64,000 bases of DNA from the NCBI GenBank assembly GCA_028023455.1, contig JAQFVV010012476.1:5454767-5518766 (forward strand). Direction: 5' to 3'. This DNA is from Epiperipatus broadwayi (taxonomy: Eukaryota > Onychophora > Udeonychophora > Euonychophora > Peripatidae). Below, piece by piece: positions 33,443 through 46,030 of the stretch (positions are counted from its first letter, which is position 1; each line of letters opens with the position of its first letter). The position numbers and the translations under genes are program-made. The notes under the pieces were generated by a model. It was not told the DNA's origin. It worked only from the letters and a program-made list of their open reading frames with translations, and made no database searches.

Positions 33443-34749
33443 AATATACTATTTCATCATCGTTTGATTTTGTAGATAAAATTAAGAATATAAATATAGA
33501 TTTACATGACACAATTTGTACTTTTGATATAAATGAAATGTATGGATCAATAGATAGAATAGAGTCAATTAATATTATTTATAATGCTCTTGTTTCAAAA
33601 AATGTAAAGTCTGATATTATAAATTTTATTATAAAAGTATTGCAGTTTATTGATAAAAATATTTATGTTAATTTTAATAATGAATATTATAAAATGAATT
33701 TTGGTTGGCCAATGGGTCTTCCTGCTGTTGCTCAAATTTGTAATTTTGTTATATCAACATATGAAAGTAAAATTTTAAAACAATTGAAATATCAAGAAGA
33801 TAAAGTATATCATAGATATGTGGATGATGTTTTTATTTGTGGAAAACAAGAATTAATAATCAATTTATTTAATGAATTAAATGAGATTAAGGATATAAAA
33901 TGGGTCATAACTAAAGAGAAATACAATTCCATAAAATTCTTGGATATTCAAGTTACTCTTAATGATTACAGTTTGGATTATCTTATGTTAATTAAACCAA
34001 TTGAAACTAGAGGTTTTATTCCATATGAATCACAAGTACTTATGTGTCATAAGCTGTCTGGATTGAAATCATTCTTATTTCGAAATGAAAAATTATGCAA
34101 ATATTCTAGTGATAAAATTAAAAATGTACATTTATTTGTTAATGACTTGTTGAAAATTGGTTATTATAAAAATGCTATTGCTAATATTATTAAAGGATTT
34201 AAAAGAAATCAACCCTATAATAAAATTAAAAATAAAAATATCAAAATGAAATGGATTTCAATGCCATTTATATCAGATGAGCAGGTCAAGTTTATTAGGA
34301 AAATTTATAATGGTTTGTGTCATATTGCTTTTTTCTCTACAAATAACATAAATAGATTGCTTAATAATTCTAAAATTCAAAATTCAAAGTTTAATCAAAA
34401 TTCTATTATATATAGATTGATATGTGGATGCGGCATACAATACATTGGTGAATCTAAGTGTACATTTGAGAAGAGAATAAAAGAACATATGCTTTAATAT
34501 AATAGAATTCAAAAAGAGAATCAATATGGAACAGATGTAAATAAACCTTCATCATCTGTTATATTTGATCATAATAAATCTTGTCAATATGGATTTAAAT
34601 TTGATTATAAAAATATGAAAATTATTCAAATTGAACGTTGTCATAATAAACGTAAAATAAAAGAGGCTATGTTGATTTCAAGAAATCGTCAAATGTTAAT
34701 GAATCGCCAGTCATCAAATGTTAAGATAACAGAATTGTGGGAAATCTGA
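33443..34749 (+). pseudogene. PLE reverse transcriptase/GIY-YIG, right arm of family B
   Basis: Mirror copy of the left arm with the same motifs. It carries a different premature stop (TAA at 34495-34497 where the left arm has TTA), after which the same frame continues to the natural stop at 34747-34749. Other visible differences from the left arm are His to Pro after RN-Q and Val to Ile in the GIY-YIG region. The separate lesions show that the arms mutated independently after the palindrome formed. Confidence 0.88.
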
Positions 34750-34803
34750 ATTGAACTATGGGTATTGTTAAGGGTTTTCTCGTTTTGATTATTCAACGTT
34801 ATA

Positions 34804-34841
34804 TAGTTGATAAAGACTACAAAGTGTATAGTCGAAAGTAC
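34804..34841 (+). ncRNA. Hammerhead-like motif in the family B pLTR
   Basis: TTGATAAA, then GACTA...TAGTC able to form stem II, then GAAAGTAC. This is core-like but lacks the first C and the G before the stem. The mirror copy is at 32019-32056 on the minus strand. Confidence 0.45.
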
Positions 34842-34906
34842 TTCTAAAAGAATATAATTTATATAAATTGTACTGTATTTTGATATATATATTGATTTGT
34901 ATATTA

Positions 34907-34944
34907 CATATATTGTGAAACGAATACAGATATCAAACTTTATT

Positions 34945-34984
<40 letters not shown>

Positions 34985-36598
34985 AAGCTACTATCTTTTA
35001 TATATATATATATATATAAAAGATAGAAGCTACTAACCATGAAATTTAAAAATATTTTAAAAACTACAAGGAAATAAGTTTAAAAAATAGAATAAAACCT
35101 GAAAAACAATAAGAAAAGAAAAGATGATAGAAAAAAATTGAAAGAAAATTTATAGAATATTAATAAAATTTTTCAATGAAATTAGAAAAGATAGATTGTA
35201 ATAGATCTGAAACTTTTGCAGAAAAAATGCAAACATAATTGCTGCTATGATAGGGTTGTATTTAGAAAGACTAGATGAAATATGCATTTGAAAAGATAAT
35301 CTATATTAGAATGGAAAGTATTCAAATTTACTTTTTTCTACAAACTACACAGTTGCGTAAATGATGCTAGTATATGAGATAATGAAGAAATCTAAACTTG
35401 AATTAATAATTATTTAGTCAAGTATATAGTGAATCCATCTTAGATGAGACAAATAACATTGTGGACAATTTTGAAAGTATGTCCTTTGAAGATATCTATG
35501 ACATTATATGCAGAAAAAAATAATTAATATAGATGGTAATATTAATTATAAAATAAATATAGAATATAAAAATAAATACCCACACTGATATTGATGTCAT
35601 GAATGAATCTAATATGAATGTAGAAACCATAGATGAAAGTAATATGGATCTGAAAGCCATAAATACATATGAATTGGATACAGAAATTGTTAAAGAGGAG
35701 ATAATAAATGAAAAATGGATAATACTATAAAAAAATCTAAATTACATATACAGACTATAGATCAATCTATAATTAATGAAAAATATGATCACCAATCTTA
35801 TAATAATGTGGATAATAGTGATAGTAAAAAAAAGCAATTTGGACATTATAAAAAAATTAAAAGAATGCCATAAAAATCCAAAACTAAAGTAAGAACTAAA
35901 AAACACTTTTAAATTGACTTAATAATTATTTACAATTCTGTATTTTTTACAACGATTGTAGAAAAAATAAAATAAATATAGAGATGAGTCCAAAATAATG
36001 TAAATGAATATGAAATTGAAAGAAAATGATAAAAAAAACTGGAAAATAATATAGGAGCTATAGAAAAGTTTAAATAAAAACATTAAGGATGAGATAAAAG
36101 ATTATTGAAATTGTTCCCAAAAAAATTAGTTCATGATAGAGTCTAATAAAATGTTCATTTTCTAGGTTCTAGTAATGTAACACCCACAATATCTGTGACT
36201 TCATTACATAAAAGTTTTTGAAACCTCTAAAGGTTTGTATAATTGTATAATATATATAATAACTTTAAATATAAGAAATATTACAAAATATCCTACAATA
36301 CTGACATCATTTTCTGATTAAGAATAACTACTAAATTATATATGAAAGAAATATGTTTAAGATTCATAATAGTTCCACATAATGCCATCTTTATTTACAA
36401 TAAAATTAAATGTAACAAATATTTCCAAGGTCCATGTAATATTCAATACATTTATAACTTAATTAAAAATGATTACTTATTTTTTATTAGAAGAAATAGG
36501 ATATATGATATTCAATATATATTACAATAACAAATTAAACAATTACTTTCTTCTTTAAAATATATTATATGTTCTCCAATAATGTAAATAATGTCAAC
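34907..36598. other. No intact gene; A-rich decayed coding-like stretch
   Basis: Starts with (AT) tracts (34949-34979 and 35007-35020). Between about 35400 and 35710 the plus strand reads acidic, Asn/Glu-rich segments (DETNNIVDNFESMSFEDIYD and MNESNMNVETIDESNMDL) split by stops and frame changes. This looks like an old coding region, but I recognise no family. Confidence 0.4.
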
Positions 36599-37372
36599 AT
36601 CTAACTTCTTTTCAAAAACTTTATTTCCATATATTAACTATATGAACATAAATGAATATATATATATTTCCAACGTTTCAACTATTTTTCCTCCATTACA
36701 GTCACTTTCAATACCTATAACAAAAAATACATGTCTCTACATAATACTCTAATTACAAATCTCTTCCATATATCAAACATTAACCATCAAATTCGCAATA
36801 ATAAAACATATTAACTATACATTATTATATTTTACTTACATCTTCCTCCCTTTTTTCCTTTCTTATAAAACTTCTTTTTTACATACTAAGTATAAATTTT
36901 CAAAAAAAATATTAGAAACAATCTAAAACACCAGTAAACAAAATACTATTTAAATCCATTTAACCCACCCCCAATTATAAATTTATTCTTCCTTTAACTA
37001 TTTTATCTCATTTCCATATCAATTATCTACAATTTCTATCTATAGCTTTTAATCTATAACTTATTTCTCTATCCTTTAACAATTTACATAAATACAATTT
37101 AAACATTCATATTAATTATATTTCATTTTATATTCTTATCTAATGTCATTAATCCTATTTAAAACAGGTTTATATCTTTTTTCTGTAAAAATATTCTTTT
37201 ACCATCCTTCCTCTATAGTTTTTAACCTTTTCCAACTTTCTAATATCAAAATTTTTAAGTCCAAAACGTTGGAAATCTATAATATGTGATTATATACATA
37301 TGTTCATATGGTTTATATATGAAAATAAAGTTTTCGAAAAGAAGTTAGAAGTTTGTGAAGTTATTTATAATA
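36599..37372. mobile_element. Non-coding element with long terminal inverted repeats
   Basis: The left arm 36599-36676 (ctaacttcttttcaaaaact ... tttccaacgttt) matches the reverse complement of about 37263-37355. Both arms end in the ccaacgttt block that closes hammerhead-like motifs in PLE pLTRs. Just inside the left arm, the minus strand reads TGGAGG...TAGTTGAAACG. The 590-bp middle is non-coding. It may be a PLE-derived non-autonomous element. Confidence 0.65.
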
Positions 37373-39663
37373 TATGACATTATGTGTGTTTATTAATTTT
37401 TTTTTAAAAAAAAGATTGTAATTAAAACGTTTTTTGTTTTTGATTGAGGTTTTAAAAAGATCAAAAAATTGCAATTATATATATTTATATTAAATTTAGC
37501 ATTAAATACTTTCCTTATATAAATAATATAATTATATAAATATAATTAATAAAAATCAAGTCAATTTAAATATTTAATTGTGTTTTTATAGTGTTTTTCA
37601 TTTTTAATTAAAATAAAATGCATTAAAAATAAAAATAAAGGAATAAATCAAAACGATTTTTAAACTAGAAAGTAAGACAGATTATCATACTAGAAGTAGT
37701 TATTTTGCGAAACAAAATCAACAGTGTATAAGTATTTTTTTTAATAAAATCCTTTATTGTTTGAAAGATTAAACTATTTTTTTATTAAATTTATTTAAGG
37801 AAGGACATAGTAAATTGTTTTAGTTATAACTAGAGGGAAAGTTAGGGTTAGAGTCGTGAAAGAATATTTTAGGAGAAAGTTAAGCAGTATTATACTCTAA
37901 ATATGTTATTGGGACAAAATCATGCAAGATTAGAAAAAAGTACAATCCCTTGAATTGGCTAAACAACATCTCTTGTGTTGCGATCCCTTCATAATGCTCT
38001 TGTCTAAATGCAACTTACATTAAAAAAAAAATTACCATTGAAATTTTATTAGTCAAAGCCAAAGACAATTAATGGCACTGAGAAATTATTAAATACATGC
38101 TGAAAAATAACTAAATCAAATTAATATATTTTCTTAATTTATTCAGTTAACCAAAGTATCACTTATTTATGGCTATATTATAATTTCATTTAATCCCTTA
38201 ATAAACTTTATGTAAGACTGCCATTGATGTCATAAGTGGTCATAATATGTCACATTGGCAGGAATTCTTTTCAATCTATTAATAATACAATAATTAATTA
38301 AAAAATGCTTTGAGTTTAGCTATTACTAATAGTAAAATTTTAAAATTAAAATATCTAGTTAATAATGGCTATTGATGATTCAAACACAGACATACATGCA
38401 GATGTGAAACTACACTTCTGAACTTGTGCAATGGTGTAAAAATGGAAAAATAAATTTTCCCTTAATTTATTTACCTGTTTATTATTTATTTATAGTAAAA
38501 GCACAAAATAACTATTTCTTAAACATGATGTGACAATTCCATTTACATTTTATATAAATATATTAGGTTTTTACATAAAATTAGTCAACTGCAAATTCAC
38601 TGTTGTCAAACAGAAAAAAAAAACTTATTATTTTTTATTTTATTATGATTAAAAATTGAATTTTAATATTTCAAAAAATATTTTTATTATTTGAACTTAT
38701 ATTTTACAAAATTCATCTTAAATATGCAGATTGTTTAATGAATATTTGTTTGATTTATTTTATTAGGCTGAAAATTGAAGCTTTTTGTTATGATTATTAT
38801 TTTTTGTTCATTTCTATTTATTAATCTTTATATACTATATTATAAAATAGTTAAAACATTGTGTATAGTTTTATTTTTCTAATAGTCATATAAAAAACAA
38901 GTTTTAGAAAGAAGTTTGTAAATAATATTCATTAAGACTGTAGCCTCAATCACATGCGTATAAGAAGTTTGGTATATTCATTTATATATGTGGAAAATTA
39001 TGAACTATTTTTGAAAAAAAAAACTGTGTAGATGATATTTTAATTCTTTTTGTTACTTGCTACATCATTATTTTATGTTTTTAGACTTTTGTTTTTGTTT
39101 TTATGCTTTTAATCAACTTTTTAATAAATATGAATACAAAATAGAGACGTTTTTTACATTATAAAATAGAATTGAGTGGACAGATAAGGGGTAAGGTAAT
39201 TAACCTAAAAATTATGTAAAATGTACTTAAAGACTAATTGACTTTGGTTAGAAAAATGTTTAATTTTTAGTAATTATAACAAAACTTTTATATTTCTTGT
39301 TATACACCTAATTTTGTTTTTACACAAGTTTTTTTAAATGATATTGAATTAACATGATTTTTTAAAAAAAATCTTTTTTTACATGAGTTGTTTTGAAATA
39401 ACACAATCAATCAAAAAATGAAGAAAAACAATTTATGTGTACTATTATCATCTGATTTAATAAAAAAAATGTTTTCATCTCCTTATTTGCCTTTTTTTTT
39501 TTCAAAAAATTTCCTTTTCTGGCAATATTTCTGAAAATGGGGAAATTTTTCTGTCTACATTTTAACATTTTTGATGTTTTGTGTTAAAAGAGAAAGTATT
39601 TTGTTGATGTTTTGTTTGTATTTTGCCATTTTTAACATTGGGTGTTTTTTTTTAAAAAAGTGG
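37373..39663. other. No gene recognised
   Basis: Very AT-rich, with many poly-A and poly-T runs and no coding signal. Confidence 0.6.
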
Positions 39664-39835
39664 GTATTTATGTATTAATCCAGGAGTGATGAAAATCACT
39701 GACACAAATAAATGTATATATAAAGACTGACTTAAACACATCTACAATCTTCTTAAAAGAAAATGAATTAATTTTATAAGTGAATATTAGATAATATTCT
39801 GATGAGGAAAAAGTTATTGGTCAAAATGTTTGGTT
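39664..39835 (+). repeat. Dispersed repeat with hammerhead-like tail, copy 1
   Basis: Shares an ordered set of blocks with 43930-44105: gtattaatccaggagtgatg, cttaaacacatctacaatct, gaatattagataatattc and a final ctgatgagg...ggtcaaaatgtttgg. The final block resembles CUGAUGA, stem II, GAAA with GAAA decayed to CAAA. It is probably a PLE pLTR relic. Confidence 0.6.
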
Positions 39836-40702
39836 TTGTTGATATGCTGTGATATCATGAAAAAATTATGGCATGAATAATCAGTTATTGGGTAAAATGA
39901 ATATATACATATGGCTTACTGTCCATCTTTAATTCTTTTCACAGTGAATATTATTTACCAAAATTAAAAAAATAGTCTTTGGGGATTGCTCACTAGCAAG
40001 GATGATGCAGTTCCACTACCCTACAAAAAGTCCATGCACATGGCTATAATATCATACTTTATGTCCACAGTTTAGAAAAACAATGACACTTTTTCATCCA
40101 GGATTGGCAAAAGAGAATAGACATTTCTAACAGAACATATTTTGAGCTAAGAAATTTCAGTCCACCATTATGATTCTAAGAAGCAACATTTTATAATTGG
40201 TTAGAACTGCACAGTTAAATATATGGGTTTTTTGTTTGATTACCACTTGTAATAAATGTATATTGTTAAGAGTTTATAGAAGATCATTTGTCACTAAAAA
40301 TGTAAATGTGTATTTGTTTCATTTTTAATAAATAAAATCACAGGTGGCCATTTTCCACAAGAAAAATCTTTATAAATTTAAATAGTGGAAGATAATTTCT
40401 CACCAAAAATATAAATATGTATCTATAGACATTTGTACCATTTCTAGTAAATAAAATTATAGGTTATCATTTTTCAAATAAATCTTTAATTGAACCATTA
40501 ATATTGTGAGAGCTCCCATGTAGATGTTATTTTTTAAAATTGCAAGATTATAAAATTTTTGATGTTTATTGATTTTTGCTGACCAATATGTATGTAAAAT
40601 GGTGTTGACATTAAAAAAATTTAATAAAAATTAAAGCAAGATTAAATTTATTAATTTTGTCCAAATTTAATAGATGCTTAGTTATACTTTTTTTTTTCTC
40701 AT
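39836..40702. other. No gene recognised
   Basis: AT-rich spacer. Two related segments (catttgtcactaaaaatgta near 40290 and atttctcaccaaaaatataa near 40395) suggest an old tandem duplication of roughly 105 bp. Confidence 0.45.
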
Positions 40703-40755
40703 GTGTCATAGCATCAGCTGGAAATCAAACCCACTAACCCAGGACAACTGCTTAG
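40703..40755 (-). repeat. SINE-like tRNA relic fragment
   Basis: Reverse complement of the 3' half of the 24968-25045 repeat: B-box-like gggttngn-tttcc and the gatgctatgacacatga tail. Confidence 0.55.
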
Positions 40756-41332
40756 TTATACATTACATACATATTTTCAAATTTATATTTTGTTAATTAA
40801 TTCTGAACTATTTTTGGTAATCTTTATACAGTGTCAAATAATCCACCTATAATAAGGAGGAGAAAAGCTATGTCTTAGGATGCTAAAATGCAAATTGTAA
40901 ATGGTCTTGCAATTGAACCAGAAGCACTATCTGTAGGAAAGCAAATTGGTTTACATGTTATTCTACCCAATTTTTAGGTTCATTAATTCTTCATGTTTTT
41001 TTAATGATCAGTTCCTATAATTCATTTTTATTTATGTGCAATGTTTACTAAATAATATTTGATAGCATGCCAAAAAGATAAGATTCTAACAAGATTATTC
41101 ATATGGTTTATTTTACTATTTTCATTAATTTCTTAGATCTGGAAACAATCTCTAATTTTCCATATATACAACATATTTTTTTAAAGAATTTTTTTATGGA
41201 TGTATTTTTTGAAACTAATCTATCATGTAAAAACAGAATTAGATGTGTACATTTGTAAGGCAATTATTTTAGTTCCTTAAGCATAAATATGTACACAGAG
41301 TTTTAGCTCAAAAGCATGAGGAAGGTATAAAG

Positions 41333-41334
<2 letters not shown>

Positions 41335-41366
<32 letters not shown>

Positions 41367-41410
41367 CTTTATAAATTCCTAAGTAATATATATATATATA
41401 TATATATATT
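41335..41410. repeat. (AT)n tracts around a short inverted repeat
   Basis: Two (TA) tracts separated by attactttataaattcctaag. The PLE fragment starts directly to the right. Confidence 0.9.
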
Positions 41411-42497
41411 TGAAAATACAATTTTTAAGCACAAATTTTATAAAATCAATAATGGATGGCCGATGGGCTTTCCTACAGTTGCCCAAATATGTAATTTTGT
41501 TATATCTATTTATGAAGAAAATATTTTAAAAAAGGAAAATTTTCAGAGAGAGATTATTTTATACAATCGATATGTTGATGATGTTTTTATTTGTGGAAAG
41601 CCAAATGCTATTAATGATCTGTTTAATGAATTAAATAATATAAAGGGCTTAAAGTGGATTAAAACAGATGAAAATTCAATGAGTATTCAATTTTTAGATC
41701 TCAAGATAACTAGAAACAAAGATAAACTGGATTACTATATGACTCTTAAACCAATAGAAAAAAGAGGATATATTCCATAGGAATCAAAAGTACCAATATC
41801 ACATAAAATGGCAGGTTTGAAATCCTTTTTATTTAAAAATGATAACCTTTGTAAATATGCATCAGATAAAACTAAAAATATTGAAACTTATTATAATAAA
41901 TTGTTAAATGTTGGATACAATTATGATTGTGTTTATTATACTATTAAAAATTTTACATCTAAATATAAAAATATTAATAACAATGTTAATTCTTCTGATA
42001 AAAAACTATGGATATCAATACCATATATTTCAAATCAACAGGCAAGTTTCATTAAGAAAATTTATAAAGAAATATGTGATATTGCATTTTATGCACCACC
42101 TACATTAAATAAATTAATAAACAATTCATAAAATAAAACTCTATTGATAAATAAATATTGTATCATTTACAAATGGACATGTAGGTGTGGCAGTAAATGT
42201 ATAGGTGAATTGAGGTGCACATTGGAAAAAAGAACAAAAGAGCACATATTATTATTTAAAAGGGTTCAAAATACAAGACAACATTTTAAAAATAATGATA
42301 CTTTATCAGCTTCTGTTTTTTATGACCATAATAAATCATGTATATATGGTTTTGATTTTAATTATAATAATGTAAAAATATTGGAAACTGAAAGAAATAA
42401 TAATAAAAGGAAAATTAAGGAGGCAATGTTAATTTATAAATATAAGCAAGATTTAATTAATAAGCAAGCAGCAAACATTAAGATCACAGAATTATGA
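41411..42497 (+). pseudogene. Penelope-like element relic related to family B
   Basis: A single reading frame is interrupted by two in-frame stops (41778-41780 and 42129-42131). It starts at RT motif B (NNGWPMGFPTVAQICNF) and continues through catalytic RYVDDVF and SIQFLDLKI. The MAGLKSFLFKN block follows, then a GIY-YIG remnant (IYKWTCRCGSKCIGELRCTL, where YIG has become CIG), and the RKIKEAMLI end. About 50% of residues look shared with family B, so it is a sister family. Motif A and everything upstream is missing. The left boundary is an (AT)n tract. Confidence 0.85.
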
Positions 42498-42544
42498 GAA
42501 GATTGACATTGTGGAATTATGGGAAAGCTGACATTTTTTAAAAG

Positions 42545-42650
42545 TGATAGTTGACAAAGCTACAAGTTAGTTGAAAGCGCTTCTAAGTGATGGTTAGTTG
42601 CAGACTGGTGTTGCGGGTTCGCCTCCTGGCAGATGCTATAACATATGACA
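42545..42650 (+). repeat. PLE 3' region with hammerhead-like remnant followed by a tRNA-like relic
   Basis: TTGACAAAGCTACAAG, then TTAGTTGAAAGCGC, is a decayed form of the family B hammerhead-like motif. About 45 nt later comes gttgcgggttcgcctcctgg with the gatgctataacatatgac tail of the SINE-like family, including a B-box-like core. Confidence 0.5.
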
Positions 42651-43589
42651 AAAAAACATTTATTCAGAATTATTAATTTTATCAGAATTAAGAATTTTTG
42701 CTACTATATTTATTTAATCAGTAATAACTGAAATACAGGCTTATTATATATCTGTATCAATATATGTAATATATAGGGTATACGAGCACAGACTTTTACA
42801 CGTTCCACCACTATCCATTCTATCTCATAATTAAAACTATTACTCATATGAGTATTAATTCCTTTGTTTGGATCTCAGTTGATTATTGATTATTACATTT
42901 ATTAAATATCTTCATTTTATTAATTATCAACCTCAACTTTTAAACATTTGAACTTCGGATTAATTGTGGTCATATAGATTTTTAAGTAAATATGATGTTT
43001 AAAATCAAAAAATTCAAGAAGTAGCATATTTTGACTCCTACGAATTGATGACTTTTTAAATTTCTTGATAGATACTATGATGATAATTTGAATGAAAACA
43101 TTTACTAGACTAATATTATTTACTTATTGCGAATGTCACGTCATTATTATATTTAACTTCAAGAAATGTTTTCATATAGCTGATATGAGCTATTAATTCA
43201 ATTGTTTTGTTCTCATAAATATTAATTTTTAAAATGGTAAAACAAACTGTAATGGTTAGCTAGGGATTTCTAAAGAACAAGAAGACACAAAAAAAGAGTT
43301 TTAGCCGTTTATGAGAACTTAATCAAAATTTTTGTATCAATTTCATATTATAATATTTTAAATACAAGTATATTTTATATACATCGAGTCTAGATGTAAT
43401 ATAGGGATTTGAACACAGACTTTCAAGCTTCCTTCAGCGATCTACTCTACCTCATACAGCCAATTTAATATTGTTAAATTTTTATAAAGGAAGCATAAAA
43501 CATTTTTGTAACATGAATTACTTCAAAATTTTATTTAATTACTAAAAAAAATGAAATATTTACCAAACTAGAAATAAATACCAACCAAG
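42651..43589. other. No gene recognised
   Basis: AT-rich spacer. Confidence 0.6.
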
Positions 43590-43735
43590 ATCACACGTGG
43601 AATGGATGGATAAAATAAGAAAGTGTTCAGAGGTGATGTGGAGAAGAGAAGCTAAAGATTGGAAAAGATGGATTGAACTTGGAGAGACCTTCATCCTTCA
43701 GTGGATTGATAATGATGATGATGACTATCATAAGT
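43590..43735 (+). pseudogene. RTE-like LINE C-terminal fragment with (GAT)n tail
   Basis: The translation WMDKIRKCSEVMWRREAKDW, then KRWIELGETFILQWIDNDDDD, resembles the C-terminal end of RTE/jockey-like polyproteins. It is followed by a gatgatgatga run of the kind these LINEs carry as a 3' tail. No other part of the element is nearby. Confidence 0.65.
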
Positions 43736-43929
43736 TCAACAATTTGTTAATAGCTAGCACAGATTATACATGTCTGTACACATATGCAATAAACTATTAA
43801 TTAAAGATTGTTTTCAATTAATTTACAATGTATGCATAATATATAAATATAAAGCCGTTTTTCTTAATATGTTTATAACATTGTAAAGAAAATAAGAAAT
43901 CAATTTAGACTAATATTGTATATAAAAAT

Positions 43930-44105
43930 CATGGTACTTACGTATTAGTCCGACGGTGATGAAAAGCATCAAGCACAAACAAATGGGTAAATAAATACCG
44001 AATTAAACACATTTACAATCTTTTAAAAACTGAAACAGTTTTTAAAATGAATATTAGATAATATTCCGATCTGGATAAAGTTGTTAATCAAAATGTTGGT
44101 TTATT
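43930..44105 (+). repeat. Dispersed repeat with hammerhead-like tail, copy 2
   Basis: Second copy of the repeat at 39664. Here the tail reads ccgatctggataaag, then ttaatcaaaatgttgg. Confidence 0.6.
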
Positions 44106-44317
44106 ATCTAATATTCACTTTAAAAAAAATGTTTTTATTTTTAGAAGACTGTAAATGTCTTTAATTTGATCTTTATTTGCACATTTGATTGTGTTCATTA
44201 TACGTGCATACTCCATGTACAAAATGTTGTTTTCTCTTACCATTTATGGACTAATCTCACCATCAGACCAATAGATAAGTCTCGAAATTATTAAAGCATA
44301 AATAAACATTGCCATTT

Positions 44318-46030
44318 AGAAACAGATTTCTTCACTTTTTTTATGAGCAAGGTTAATTAGTGGCTCACAGACATTATGTAATATCACGCTAGATTGACGT
44401 TTGAGATTATTTGCTACTGTCACATGAACAGCTTTTTAAATCTTCTTTGTACTTGTTCTTTACTATCCAATATTTTTGCTATTTTTCCAATTCAACATAT
44501 GCTTCACAGAACACACATAGTGTGCTAAGTAAGATAGGTTTGTATCCTTCCAACAACATTTTAATTGTTAATAATAGCATATGAGTTAGGATGTAACACA
44601 ATGTTTTAAGTGGTATTATTCTCTTCTCTTCTTCAAGTATCACTTGCCTAACTAGTGCCAGTATAAAATGTGAATTGAATCAACGTTTAGATTTGTGCAT
44701 ATTAAATTTAAAATGATGTTCTAACCAACTAAACTATGTAGTCAAAGGCAGCTGTCAGTAAAAAAATTATATATTTATCTACAAAGGTCCTCCTGATTTC
44801 TGTACTTTTTCCTAGAAGCAATGATAATTGGGCATTTGCAAACATCATATATTATTTTATTACAAAGAATTATTGGGGTTATTTGTTTCTGACATATGAG
44901 AAACATCTTTATTTTTATCTTTGTACTACTTTCCCTCTATCCAATATTTTGTATTTTCCCAATTGAAGGTATGGTTACTAGTACATCCATGGTCTGCTAC
45001 TTTACATATATCTGTTTTTTTTAAATCATCACTATTTACTCTTTCAAATATCTTTCAATGATGTAATTGGTTTCATCAATATACATTGTTCCACATTCAA
45101 ATGGAATTTTATAGATACAGTTTATGTTCTTTATCATATCAAGATTATGTTTTTTAAATGTACCTTGTAGTGTAGTAAAGACTTTGGAAAACTGACATGA
45201 TTTTATATTGATAGAAGACATTTCTTAGTTTGTTATTCCTGGTAGCATTGAACAATTACAGTACTAATAGTTGTTTTTTCTTTTAGTCTTTCTTTTTGCT
45301 GAATATCAAAAGAGAAAAATAATTATTGATACTGTAGTGTATTTACACATATTAGTACTAAAAAAATTAGCCATCAATATAACATCAGAAAAGCTTTCTA
45401 ACACCATATCACACTTCCAGAAATCTTAAAATCTACAAAGCATAAACTTGAAATACTGAAAAATAAAAACAACAATGAAATATCAAGTGAATGTGGAAGA
45501 ATGTATATTGCTGCGATCAATCGTCCCTTTGAAATATTATAGAAAGAACATAAACTGATGATTATAATGAAGAAAACAGGTGCATCTAAAAGAGAAGAAC
45601 AAATATGACCTAATGAACAAATATATGCAAATTGAAGAATACAAAAATATTGGTTAGAAAAAGCCGCTCACACAAGAATAGCTAAAAAAACTCCATAAAT
45701 CAATCTAATGTGATAATATACATTGTCTGTAAGCCACTAATTAACCTTATTCATAAAAAGTGGACAAATTAGGAGGACCCACATAGATAAATATATACAT
45801 TTCTACTGATTGGTGACTTTGGCAGAATATTTTACTTGGTTAGAGCAATATCTTTATTCACAAATTTAAAGGTCTTGGTTTGGTTTCCATACTAGTACTA
45901 TCATTAGACAGACCAGCAACATTTAAAGGAGAGATGATAAGAATACAACTTGAAATACTGCATTAGATACTAACCTGGATGCTATTACTAATATTGAATG
46001 TATTTGAAAGTTTAAATAGTGCAATATTAT
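44318..46030. mobile_element. Old, decayed composite PLE of family A with inverted layout
   Basis: Segment order repeats that of the 11-18 kb composite. A C-terminal minus-strand scrap comes first (44318-44520), then a pLTR relic with ctcttctcttcttcaag and tRNA-like traces (44540-44780). Next is a minus-strand coding end (44790-45300), and near 45300 a plus-strand coding end joined head-to-head (45301-45790). A second pLTR relic follows (45790-46030), containing gcagaatattttacttggtt, derived from the A-box region. It is riddled with stops and deletions. Confidence 0.8.
44790..45300 (-). pseudogene. Decayed family A PLE C terminus
   Basis: A short frame (45036-45221) retains IYKIPFECGTMYIDETN, the GIY-YIG block with Gly of YIG changed to Asp. 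The rest matches family A by nucleotide similarity but is frameshifted. The mirrored plus-strand copy at 45301-45790 is equally decayed (SSECGRMYIAAINRP-like reading near 45490). Confidence 0.7.

Larger units (their letters stand above)
31951..34906. mobile_element. Palindromic Penelope-like element, family B
   Basis: Two arms of about 1.465 kb (31951-33416 and 33443-34906) are reverse complements at very high identity, separated by a 26-nt spacer (33417-33442). Each arm is a 5'-truncated PLE from just before RT motif A through the C terminus and pLTR. The truncated 5' ends face each other. Flanks are (AT)n, so a target-site duplication cannot be resolved. Confidence 0.92.

Noticed and set aside
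31951-34906. Palindromes as assembly or amplification artefacts
   Set aside because: This was considered because near-perfect inverted repeats can be artefacts. Independent mutations in the arms, recurrence in old decayed copies and target-site duplications around composite D argue against it. Long-read confirmation would still be needed.
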